Part shown: positions 32,668 to 39,513 of the stretch, one piece after another
Position numbering within the stretch: position 1 is the stretch's first letter
Layout: each line of letters starts with the position of its first letter
Source of the DNA: JBAUHN01 sp049680295
GTDB lineage: Bacteria > Pseudomonadota > Alphaproteobacteria > Rhodobacterales > Rhodobacteraceae
DNA length: 39,513 nucleotides
Direction: 5' to 3'
Assembly (NCBI GenBank): GCA_049680295.1
Contig: JBAUHN010000157.1
Span: forward strand, 1-39,513
The notes under the pieces: generated by a model
Databases searched by the model: none
Told to the model about the DNA's origin: nothing
Seen by the model: only the letters and a program-made list of their open reading frames with translations
Position numbers and translations under genes: made by a program

Positions 32668-33549
32668 ATGGCCGTCACCGCAAGCTCCACCGCAGACCTA
32701 CCGCGCCTTGGCATTGCTATGATGCTCGGCGCGTGGCTGTTTTTCTCGGTAGTCGACACCGGGGCAAAGTGGCTTGCCGTGGCGGGCATTCCAGCGTTTC
32801 AATTGGCGTTCATGCGGTATGCCAGTCATTTCGTGATCTCAATCGGTGTGATTGCATGGGGCGGCCTTAGTGCAGACAGGTTCAAGACCGACCACTTTGG
32901 TCAAGTTGTCAGCAGGGCGGCTTTGCTGGTGTCGGCAACCTTATCCAACTTTTACGCCTTGCAGTTTTTGCCGCTGACCGTGGCCTCTGCGATCATGTTC
33001 TCCAGCCCGGTGATTGTGTGTTTTTTGTCAATCTCGGTGCTTAAGGAACGTGTGGGCCCGTGGCGCTGGGGCGCGATTGTGGTGGGATTTATCGGCGTTT
33101 TGATTGTCGTGCGCCCTTTTGGGTCCGTTTTTCATCCCGCCATGCTGATGGTCATCTACAATGCGACGGCGCTGGCGTTCTATTCGATCATGACCCGCAA
33201 ATTATCGGGCGTTGTCGCCGTTGATACCATGCAGTTCTACATGGGCGCGGTCGGTACACTTATCTTGCTGCCCTTTGCGATCTGGACTTGGGTGCCTCCG
33301 GATACGGCCTGGGGTATGACCGTCCTTTTCGGCCTTGGGGTCATGGGATGGGGCGGGCACCAGTTGCTGACCAATGCCCATCGGTTTGGAACAGCTAACC
33401 AATTGATGCCATTCACCTATTCGTTTCTGATCTACGTGGCAATCTGGGGCTATTTGCTGTTTGGCACGGTCCCGGACCGTTGGACGATCTTCGGTGCCGT
33501 CGTCATCATGGGTGCAGGGCTGATCATTTGGAAAAGAGAACAAAGATGA
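32668..33549 (+). CDS. DMT-superfamily (EamA) transporter
   Basis: A 293-residue membrane protein with about ten helices in two EamA repeats. The first repeat runs to about residue 145 (with MRYASHFVISIGVI and a PLTVASAIMFSSPVIVCFLS segment). The second ends in GAVVIMGAGLIIWKREQR. DMT carriers move amino acids, sugars or other metabolites, often outward. It is four bases after the preceding dehydrogenase and overlaps the KDG kinase start by four bases, so it belongs to the operon. It may export or import an intermediate; direction and substrate cannot be told. Confidence 0.85.
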   Translation: MAVTASSTADLPRLGIAMMLGAWLFFSVVDTGAKWLAVAGIPAFQLAFMRYASHFVISIGVIAWGGLSADRFKTDHFGQVVSRAALLVSATLSNFYALQFLPLTVASAIMFSSPVIVCFLSISVLKERVGPWRWGAIVVGFIGVLIVVRPFGSVFHPAMLMVIYNATALAFYSIMTRKLSGVVAVDTMQFYMGAVGTLILLPFAIWTWVPPDTAWGMTVLFGLGVMGWGGHQLLTNAHRFGTANQLMPFTYSFLIYVAIWGYLLFGTVPDRWTIFGAVVIMGAGLIIWKREQR

Positions 33550-34409
33550 CGCGTGTGGCATGTATTGGCGAAGCGATGATTGAGTTGTCGATGACAGGTG
33601 AAGACGCCCAACTTGGAGTGGCAGGTGATACGCTGAATACGGCCATCTATCTGCACCGTATGGCGCCAGAATTGACGGTTGACTACGTCAGCTGCGTCGG
33701 TGATGACCCCTTTTCGGTTCGGATAATGGATTTTGCGTCTCAGCAAGGCATCGGCATTTCGGCCATACGCCAGATCACGGGTATGTCGCCAGGGCTTTAT
33801 GCCATCACCACAACACCTGACGGTGAACGCAGTTTTACCTATTGGCGCAGTGCCTCTGCGGCGCGGCACTTGTTCGCGGATTTGGATTTCAGTGTACTGG
33901 CACGGTATGATGCGATCTATCTATCTGGGATTTCTTTGGCGATCTTGCCGCAGCCGGTGCGTGTTGCCTTTCTGGACTGGCTGAATGCGTCGCCTGTGAA
34001 ACTGATCTACGACAGCAATTACCGCCCGCGCCTTTGGGAGAGCATTGAAAACGCCCGCCAGATCACATCCGCGATGTGGAAACGTGCGGATGTAGCCCTG
34101 CCGTCGATCGACGATGAGATGGCGCTTTTTGAGGAAACTGCTGCGCAGGTGTCAGCCCGGTTCGCGGCGCGCGGCGGTGTCGGCGCTTTGAAAAGAGGCG
34201 CTGATGGCCCGATGTCTCTGGGCTGCGCGGTATCACAATCTTACCCGACTGTCTCCAAAGTCGCAGACACCACTGCCGCCGGAGACAGCTTTAACGGCGG
34301 CTATCTGGCGGCGCTTTTGACGGGCGGATCTCAGGCGGATGCACTGATGGCAGGCCACCAGCTTGCAGCTACCGTGGTCCAGCATCGCGGTGCGATCATG
34401 CCCGCATAA
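33546..34409 (+). CDS. kdgK: 2-keto-3-deoxygluconate kinase (PfkB family)
   Basis: A 287-residue ribokinase-family kinase. It has GEAMIELSM near the start, GVAGDTLNTAIYLHR, YDSNYRPRLWES and the catalytic TTAAGDSFNGGYLAALL (Asp as base). These are typical of KDG kinases that make 2-keto-3-deoxy-6-phosphogluconate from the product of UxuA and UxaA. The ATG at 33546 overlaps the DMT stop by four bases; a longer reading lies inside the DMT gene. It is the last gene of the plus-strand operon. Its 3' end overlaps the convergent reductase gene by 14 bases. The KDPG aldolase that should follow is not in this window. Confidence 0.9.
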   Translation: MTRVACIGEAMIELSMTGEDAQLGVAGDTLNTAIYLHRMAPELTVDYVSCVGDDPFSVRIMDFASQQGIGISAIRQITGMSPGLYAITTTPDGERSFTYWRSASAARHLFADLDFSVLARYDAIYLSGISLAILPQPVRVAFLDWLNASPVKLIYDSNYRPRLWESIENARQITSAMWKRADVALPSIDDEMALFEETAAQVSARFAARGGVGALKRGADGPMSLGCAVSQSYPTVSKVADTTAAGDSFNGGYLAALLTGGSQADALMAGHQLAATVVQHRGAIMPA

Positions 34410-35592
34410 GCGGTGCAAGATCGCATGCGCCGACGATGGTCAACAAAGCTGTTACAGGGTCATTTGACAGTGCTGCCGATGCAATCTCATCAGCCTTCGG
34501 ATCGTTAAGCGTCCGGCCCGCTTCCGTCTCGGCCAGACAAAACGCGATCCACGCCTGCATCGCAGTGATCAGCGCCGGTGCGCGGGCCGCCCGTAAGGTC
34601 GCAACAAAGCGGTATGGGATTTTCTGACTACCATCCATCGCAATCTGGTCCAGCCGGTGGGCAAGTTCCTGCACCTCAAACCGTGCCATAAGCGTGCGCG
34701 CGTAACCAGGCACTTGGGCTTGCACATCACTGTGCAGGGTCGCCCCAGCCTGCACCATCACCTGTTCAACCAAACGGCGCAGTTCGGGGTCGCGCACCGC
34801 CTGATGCACATATTCAAATCCACACGCCAATCCGGCATAAGCCATCGCCGAATGCGCGCCGTTAAGCATCCGTAGTTTGCGCAACTCGTGCGGTGCCACG
34901 TCAGACACAAATTGCACGCCGGGCCAGTTTGGGCGCGGCCCGGCAAAATCATCCTCGATCACCCATTCGCGAAAACGTTCCGTTGGCACCGCCATTGGAT
35001 CACCGCTGACATCGCGCAGTGCTTGTGTGGTGGCAGGTATAATCCGGTCCACCATCGCGTTGGGAAAGCGGACATTGTCCCAGTTGATGCCAAGACCGGC
35101 AGCAATCGCAAACCGCGCCACAGCGGCGCGCAACGCATCGCCATTGCCAACGCGGTTGTCGCAACTTAGCACCGTGACAGGCCGTGTGCGCCCGGCCAGA
35201 CCATGGCCAAGAAACCCGATCACTGTAGTCGGCCCCTGCCCTGTCAGATCCGCTGCAATCGGCAAGTCGTCCAGATCAAGCACACCATTTGCATCCAGAT
35301 GGTAACCTTTTTCCGTCACAGTGGCCGAGATAATATCGGCCTCTTCCATCGCAGCCAGAACGGTATCTGGATCTTCGGGTGCCACCAGCACATCGCGCAA
35401 AACCGTGATCCGTTTGACTGCTGAACCCTGCACGCACAGATCATAGTCAAACCCTTGTGCAGCCAGCCCATCACGCACAGTGGCTGATCGCAGGCTGACA
35501 CCCACTACATCCCATCCGCCCGCATCTGCCGTGTAATCCAGCAGATGCGCACGGGCGAAGTTCCCCAGACCAAAGTGAACGATCCGGCCCAC
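34396..35592 (-). CDS. uxuB: Fructuronate reductase-like polyol dehydrogenase
   Basis: A 398-residue member of the mannitol dehydrogenase/polyol-specific family. The N-terminal Rossmann part is IVHFGLGNFARAHLLDYT, and the C-terminal catalytic core is HELRKLRMLNGAHSAMAY (Lys, Asn and His of the K...N..H motif). It would reduce D-fructuronate to D-mannonate and might also take tagaturonate. At 398 residues it is clearly shorter than E. coli UxuB (about 486) and nearer MtlD in size. The start is GTG 35592, directly after the uxaC stop TAA, so the two are coupled. Specificity between fructuronate, tagaturonate and mannitol is inferred from the uxaC and uxuA neighbours. Confidence 0.8.
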   Translation of the reverse strand: MGRIVHFGLGNFARAHLLDYTADAGGWDVVGVSLRSATVRDGLAAQGFDYDLCVQGSAVKRITVLRDVLVAPEDPDTVLAAMEEADIISATVTEKGYHLDANGVLDLDDLPIAADLTGQGPTTVIGFLGHGLAGRTRPVTVLSCDNRVGNGDALRAAVARFAIAAGLGINWDNVRFPNAMVDRIIPATTQALRDVSGDPMAVPTERFREWVIEDDFAGPRPNWPGVQFVSDVAPHELRKLRMLNGAHSAMAYAGLACGFEYVHQAVRDPELRRLVEQVMVQAGATLHSDVQAQVPGYARTLMARFEVQELAHRLDQIAMDGSQKIPYRFVATLRAARAPALITAMQAWIAFCLAETEAGRTLNDPKADEIASAALSNDPVTALLTIVGACDLAPLMRA

Positions 35593-36957
35593 TTAGCGGT
35601 CCAGCCTATAGGCCTGGCGCGCCAAATCAGTGGCCAGCAGGCGCGCCAAACAATCCGCGTCATCGCGCCCGAAATACCCTTTGCTCATTTGTGCGGACAA
35701 ATGGATAGCAACCCCACGCCGCCATAAATCATGACGCGCCGGGATCGACAAAAATGCGCGTGTGTCATCATTGAAACCAGCCAGATTATGATATCCTGCC
35801 GTTTCAACCACCTGATCAAAATACCGCGCAATACCGGATGCACTGTCATGAAACCACCAGGGCGGTCCGATCCGCAGACAGGGCCAATGCCCGGCCATCG
35901 GAGCCAATTCGCGCGCATAAGTCGTCTCATCCAGCGTAAAAAGCAACAGACGCAGGTCAGGATTATTGCCAACGCGGTTCAACAAAGGCTCAAGCCCGCG
36001 CACCCAATCGACGGCAATCGGAATATCAGCCCCTTTATCGCGCCCAAAATCCCGCATCACGGCATGATTGGTATTGCGCCTGCTGCCGCCGTGGATTTGC
36101 ATCGTCAACCCGTCTTCAACCGACATTTGCGCCATTTCAATCAGCATATGGCCATAAAACCGCTGCGCTTCGTGCAAGGTAGCGGCACCGTGGCGCAGAC
36201 GTTGATAGAGCGGTTCCGGGTCAGATAACCATTCGGTCTGCACGACCTCGATCGCATGATCTGTGGCTGTCGCCCCCATTTTAGCAAAATGCGTGCGTCG
36301 ATCCTTCAACGCCGCGAGGTAACCGGCATAAGACCCCAGATCATGCCCGGTTATGACCTCCAACAGGTTCAAGTTTTGAACAAAATCCGAATCGCTGGCA
36401 TCCAATACTCCATCCGGGCGAAAGGTCGGTATGACCCGGCCAGGCCAGCGGCTGTCTTGGATTGCCCGGTGATGGCTCAGATCATCCAATGCGCCATCTG
36501 TCGTTGCCAGAACCTCGATGTTGAAACGGTCAAAAAGTGCACGCGGGCGGTAGTTATCTTGGGCGATCTTCTCGGCAATACGGTCATAGGTGGCACCCGC
36601 GGTTTCAGCGGATAGAACCGTGTCGATGCCCAAGGTCTGATGCAGGACATAGTCCATCCAAACCCGCGACGGCGTGCCAAGAAACAAATGCCAATGTGCG
36701 GCAAAGGTCGCAAATACCCGGCGCGGATCGGCATCTTGACCTGTGGGACCAATGCCAAGCTCTGACAGGGGGACACCCTGCGAATATAGCATCCGAAAAA
36801 TGTAATGATCCGGGGTGACCAGCAGGTCTGCGGGATTGGCAAAGGCGTTGTTGCGCGCAAACCACGCCGGATCACAATGCCCGTGCGGTGACACAATCGG
36901 CTCGTCCTTGATCCCCTGATACAGTGCATCGGCCTGTGCATCCAAACGTTCGGTCAT
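35593..36957 (-). CDS. uxaC: Glucuronate (uronate) isomerase
   Basis: A 454-residue uronate isomerase of the amidohydrolase superfamily, which converts D-glucuronate to D-fructuronate and D-galacturonate to D-tagaturonate. The N-terminal metal motif is SPHGHCDPAWFARN, followed by LLVTPDHYIFRMLYSQGV, HWHLFLGTPSRVW, MQIHGGSRRNTN and GFNDDTRAFLSIPARHD. Length is near the usual 470. I start at ATG 36957 (MTERLDAQ), preceded by AGGATCTCC. A longer frame to 37272 covers the divergent uxuA gene and is an artefact. Encoded directly before the fructuronate reductase gene. Confidence 0.93.
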   Translation of the reverse strand: MTERLDAQADALYQGIKDEPIVSPHGHCDPAWFARNNAFANPADLLVTPDHYIFRMLYSQGVPLSELGIGPTGQDADPRRVFATFAAHWHLFLGTPSRVWMDYVLHQTLGIDTVLSAETAGATYDRIAEKIAQDNYRPRALFDRFNIEVLATTDGALDDLSHHRAIQDSRWPGRVIPTFRPDGVLDASDSDFVQNLNLLEVITGHDLGSYAGYLAALKDRRTHFAKMGATATDHAIEVVQTEWLSDPEPLYQRLRHGAATLHEAQRFYGHMLIEMAQMSVEDGLTMQIHGGSRRNTNHAVMRDFGRDKGADIPIAVDWVRGLEPLLNRVGNNPDLRLLLFTLDETTYARELAPMAGHWPCLRIGPPWWFHDSASGIARYFDQVVETAGYHNLAGFNDDTRAFLSIPARHDLWRRGVAIHLSAQMSKGYFGRDDADCLARLLATDLARQAYRLDR

Positions 36958-36984
36958 GTCAGGAGATCCTTTCGAATACGCCAC

Positions 36985-37038
36985 GTCCTTTGCAACTTGC
37001 ATCTTGGCGCAGCAAAGCTCCAGAATAAAGCAAAGGAC
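36985..37038. promoter_or_regulatory. Candidate operator between uxaC and uxuA
   Basis: GTCCTTTGC (36985-36993) and GCAAAGGAC (37030-37038) form a perfect 9-bp inverted repeat with a 36-base spacer inside the 104-base divergent region. A third partial copy, GCAAAG, is at 37012-37017. The arrangement suggests regulator binding to both sides, coordinating uxaC-uxuB and uxuA. Caution: AAAGGA resembles Shine-Dalgarno sequence, though neither copy is at ribosome-binding distance from a start. Confidence 0.4.
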
Positions 37039-37061
37039 CGGTGGAAAAAGGGACAGTTGCG

Positions 37062-38243
37062 ATGAAACAATGCTGGCGGTGGTTTGGCCCCGATGATCCG
37101 ATTGCGCTGTCCGATTTGCATCAGGTCGGTGTGCAAGGGATTGTGACCGCCCTGCACCATATTCCAACCGGCCAGCCCTGGGACAGGGCCAGCATTTCAA
37201 TGCGGCAGGACGCATTGAGGGCGCATGGCTACACATGGGATGTGGTCGAAAGCCTGCCGGTATCTGAGGCAATCAAGACACAGACCGCCGACATGGCACT
37301 CCATATTGCGGCCTACAAAGACAGCCTGCGGGCATTGGCGGATCAAAAGATCGAGGTCGTGTGCTACAACTTTATGCCGATCCTTGACTGGACCCGCACG
37401 CAACTCCGCGTGCCCCAACCTCATGGCGGTGCCGCGATGTTGTTTGATCTGACGGATTTTGCCGTTTTCGATATTCATCTTCTGAACCGGAAAGGTGCAA
37501 ACACCGACTATTCCGAGACCCAATTGGATGAGGCGCACCGCCGTTTCGCGGGCATGACCGAGGCCGGCAAGACCGCCCTGAAAAACAATATCGTCGCCGG
37601 ACTGCCCGGTGCCAACGACACTTGGGATATTGCGGACGTGACCGCGTTACTGGATACTTATTGTGGGATCACGCGGCAAAGGTTGCAATCAAACCTTGTC
37701 GATTTTCTGGGCGAGGTAGCCGCCTTGGCCCAAGACATGGGGATGCGCCTGTGTTGCCACCCGGATGATCCGCCGTTTTCGCTGATGGGACTGCCGCGTG
37801 TGATGTCCAGCTCGGATGACTATGCGGCCGTGTTAGCGGCAGTTGAAATACCTGCCAATGGCGCCACTATCTGCACCGGATCGCTGGGCGTGGCGCATGA
37901 TTTTGATGGCCCGGCGTTTGTCAAACGGCACGGGGATCGCATCCATTTGGCCCATTTGCGCAACACCACGCGGATTGCCGGATCAGACACCCAACGGCCC
38001 GATTTTTATGAGGCAGCGCATTTGGAGGGCGATACGGATATGGTCGGCACAATCCGCGCCCTGATCGAAGAAGAAAGCGACCGGAAAGCCGCCGGGCGCG
38101 ATGATTGGCAAATACCAATGCGTCCCGATCATGGGCAAGAATTGCTGAACGATCTGGGCGGGCATTGCACACCGGGGTATCCGTTGATTGGCCGGATGCG
38201 TGGGCTGGCGGAATTGCGCGGCGTTATGGCGGCGTTTGATTGA
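37062..38243 (+). CDS. uxuA: Mannonate dehydratase
   Basis: A 393-residue UxuA, a TIM-barrel Mn/Fe-dependent dehydratase converting D-mannonate to 2-keto-3-deoxygluconate. Typical motifs: WRWFGPDDPIALSDLHQVGV at the start, VVCYNFMPILDWTRT, MRLCCHPDDPPFSLMGLPR and the C-terminal MRPDHGQELLNDLG. Length equals E. coli UxuA (394). I choose ATG 37062 over a GTG at 37041 because the former matches the family N-terminus and has AGGGACAG upstream. It is divergent from uxaC, so the glucuronate-to-KDG route (UxaC, UxuB, UxuA) is complete in 3.8 kb, with kdgK adjacent. Confidence 0.94.
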   Translation: MKQCWRWFGPDDPIALSDLHQVGVQGIVTALHHIPTGQPWDRASISMRQDALRAHGYTWDVVESLPVSEAIKTQTADMALHIAAYKDSLRALADQKIEVVCYNFMPILDWTRTQLRVPQPHGGAAMLFDLTDFAVFDIHLLNRKGANTDYSETQLDEAHRRFAGMTEAGKTALKNNIVAGLPGANDTWDIADVTALLDTYCGITRQRLQSNLVDFLGEVAALAQDMGMRLCCHPDDPPFSLMGLPRVMSSSDDYAAVLAAVEIPANGATICTGSLGVAHDFDGPAFVKRHGDRIHLAHLRNTTRIAGSDTQRPDFYEAAHLEGDTDMVGTIRALIEEESDRKAAGRDDWQIPMRPDHGQELLNDLGGHCTPGYPLIGRMRGLAELRGVMAAFD

Positions 38244-38268
38244 GGTCAGAACTTTAGAGGGTCTGCCC

Positions 38269-39393
38269 CTAATTCATCTCGCGGTGCGCGGCGCGCAATT
38301 TGTCCCAGTCAAATGTCACGCCCACACCGGGATCATCCGGTGCCACGGCGCGGCTGTTTTCGACAACCAATGGCCGGGCAGTGTAGTCGTCAATTGGAAA
38401 AGAATGCACCTCGATCAACCCGGCATTGGGTTGCGCGGCTACCAGGCTCACGTGGAGTTCCTGCATGCCATGACTGCACACCGGCAGCCCATGTTTGCGG
38501 CTCAGCGCTGCCACCTGCAGCCACCCTGTCACACCGCCGCAATTCGACGCATCGGGCTGAATATAGGACAGTGCAGCATCCTCGAACGCATATTCAAACT
38601 CATGGATGGTGTGCAGGTTTTCCCCCATCGCCAGTGGCACACCCGTGGCGGCGGCGATTTCGGCATAGCCTTTGTAGTTGTCCGGGATCGTCGGCTCTTC
38701 GAACCACAGAAGATCATAACGCTCAAACGCCCGCGCGGCGGTGATCGCCTGTTCCACGCTGAGCGCATAGTTTGCATCCACCATAAACGCGATGTCCGGC
38801 CCGATCACGTCGCGGATGGCCTTGATCCTTGCGATATCATCGGCCAGATCAGGTTGCCCGATCTTGATTTTGACGCCGTCAAAGCCCCGCGCCAGATAGG
38901 TTTCGGTTTGTTTGATCAGTTTGGGCAGTGGGAAATTCAGATCAATACCACCGCAATAAGCCCCGCAAGTTTTTGCAGCACCCCCCGCCATTTGCCACAA
39001 AGGCTGCGACAGCCGTTTGCCACGCAAATCCCACAAGGCGATATCCACCGCCGAAATCGCAAAGGACGCAATGCCGCCGCGGGCCACGTAGTGCACGTGC
39101 CATTGCATCGCCTCATAAAGCGTCTCAACACGCGCCGAATCCTGTCCGAGAAGAAACGGGGCAAGGTCATAGTTGATCATCGCCAGTATCGCGCGTCCGC
39201 CCTTGCCACCGGTATAGGTATAGCCAGTTCCTTCGGACCCGTCTGCCAGACGCAGGGTGACTGTGATCAGTTCAAAATGCGTATGATCGCCGTGTTTGGC
39301 ATCTGTCAGCACTTCGGCCAGCGGAACATTGAAGACCTGTGCCGCAACATGGGTGATTGTCGTCGCAACATTGTTTTGTTCGGGATCATCCAT
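38269..39393 (-). CDS. Enolase-superfamily sugar-acid dehydratase (MR subgroup)
   Basis: A 374-residue mandelate-racemase-type enzyme. The catalytic Lys pair is in GVKIKIGQP, metal ligands are in MVDANY (Asp), WFEEPTIPD (Glu) and MGENLHT (Glu), and a base His is in CSHGMQELH. The N-terminal substrate loop ends in GYTYTGGKGG. KIKIGQP and the overall layout recall L-talarate/galactarate dehydratases, but I cannot assign the sugar acid. ATG 39393 (MDDPEQNN) follows AAAAGGCGC; a start at 39435 is possible but less supported. It converges with uxuA (25 bases between). It is a different subfamily from the enolase gene at 24537. Confidence 0.8.
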   Translation of the reverse strand: MDDPEQNNVATTITHVAAQVFNVPLAEVLTDAKHGDHTHFELITVTLRLADGSEGTGYTYTGGKGGRAILAMINYDLAPFLLGQDSARVETLYEAMQWHVHYVARGGIASFAISAVDIALWDLRGKRLSQPLWQMAGGAAKTCGAYCGGIDLNFPLPKLIKQTETYLARGFDGVKIKIGQPDLADDIARIKAIRDVIGPDIAFMVDANYALSVEQAITAARAFERYDLLWFEEPTIPDNYKGYAEIAAATGVPLAMGENLHTIHEFEYAFEDAALSYIQPDASNCGGVTGWLQVAALSRKHGLPVCSHGMQELHVSLVAAQPNAGLIEVHSFPIDDYTARPLVVENSRAVAPDDPGVGVTFDWDKLRAAHREMN

Positions 39394-39513
39394 GGGTGCG
39401 CCTTTTGCCTGCGTTAAGGGATTAGGTACGATCAATTTCAGATGTCATCAAGGTTGATGGATGCGGTCGTCTTTTTGGTACGGACCCAAAAAACTTGCGG
39501 CGCCAATCCTGAT

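Noticed and set aside
36958..37272. Longer N-terminus for glucuronate isomerase.
   Set aside because: It overlaps the start of the divergent uxuA gene and the repeat-rich intergenic region. UxaC proteins start near MTERLDAQ.
38188..39417. A 409-codon plus-strand frame over the second enolase gene.
   Set aside because: It is antisense to a gene with a complete enolase active site and shows no recognisable domain.
39438..39513. Possible C-terminal end of a minus-strand gene entering from the right edge (a frame ending TASINLDDI then TGA).
   Set aside because: Only 24 codons are available, all three minus-strand frames are open for similar lengths, and nothing in them is recognisable.
1..39513. 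Mobile elements, CRISPR arrays, tRNA or rRNA genes.
   Set aside because: No transposase or integrase, no spaced direct repeats and no recognisable RNA gene were seen. The window is almost entirely packed with metabolic genes.

Overview
The window looks like a chromosomal stretch from an alphaproteobacterium of the Roseobacter group (Rhodobacterales). That reading rests on moderately GC-rich coding DNA, many ATGA/GTGA start-stop overlaps, TRAP and TctABC binding-protein transporters, ectoine breakdown genes, and a dense set of sugar-acid catabolic genes. It is inferred from gene content, not from a phylogenetic marker. No rRNA, tRNA, insertion sequence, phage gene or CRISPR array was seen.

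Layout. (1) 1-1296, minus strand: doeA and the first codons of doeB (ectoine degradation), cut by the left edge. (2) 1425-6548: a zinc alcohol dehydrogenase and a tripartite tricarboxylate transporter (tctC-tctB-tctA), with a divergent LysR regulator. (3) 6579-11888, minus strand: a tightly coupled seven-gene operon. It encodes a four-subunit succinate dehydrogenase/fumarate reductase-like complex, a protein resembling uracil-DNA glycosylases, and a two-subunit class I fumarase/tartrate dehydratase. (4) 12024-13390: a nitroreductase and a peroxiredoxin-like protein, convergent. (5) 13555-15559: L-idonate 5-dehydrogenase with a 40-codon ORF behind it, divergent from a gluconate 5-dehydrogenase-like SDR. 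(6) 15618-20549, minus strand: SDR, IlvD/Edd-type aldonate dehydratase, FAH-family hydrolase, D-2-hydroxyacid dehydrogenase and a LysE exporter. This looks like a non-phosphorylative sugar-acid route ending in pyruvate plus a small hydroxy acid. (7) 20740-23233: a beta-hydroxyacid dehydrogenase and denD, followed by a GntR/FCD repressor. (8) 23430-34409, plus strand: a ten-gene run with TRAP transporter genes, a galactarolactone-cycloisomerase-like enolase, a phytanoyl-CoA-dioxygenase-family oxygenase, altronate dehydratase, two oxidoreductases, a DMT permease and KDG kinase. (9) 34396-38243: fructuronate reductase and glucuronate isomerase (minus), divergent from mannonate dehydratase (plus). 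(10) 38269-39393, minus strand: a second enolase-superfamily dehydratase.

How they fit. Regions 5-10 form a sugar-acid catabolic island. Uronates or aldarolactones would enter by the TRAP system. UxaC, a fructuronate reductase and UxuA (or UxaA on the altronate side) would give 2-keto-3-deoxygluconate, which KdgK phosphorylates; the KDPG aldolase is not in the window. Other acids would go through the dehydratase/SDR/FAH branch or the erythronate-type dehydrogenases.

The least explained parts are four. One is the UDG-like gene inside the Sdh/fumarase operon. The second is that operon's flavoprotein, which has Cys where the covalent-FAD His normally sits. The third is the 2-oxoglutarate oxygenase inside the uronate operon. 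The fourth is a beta-hydroxyacid dehydrogenase with an altered substrate loop, in a cluster that has altronate dehydratase but no classical tagaturonate reductase.
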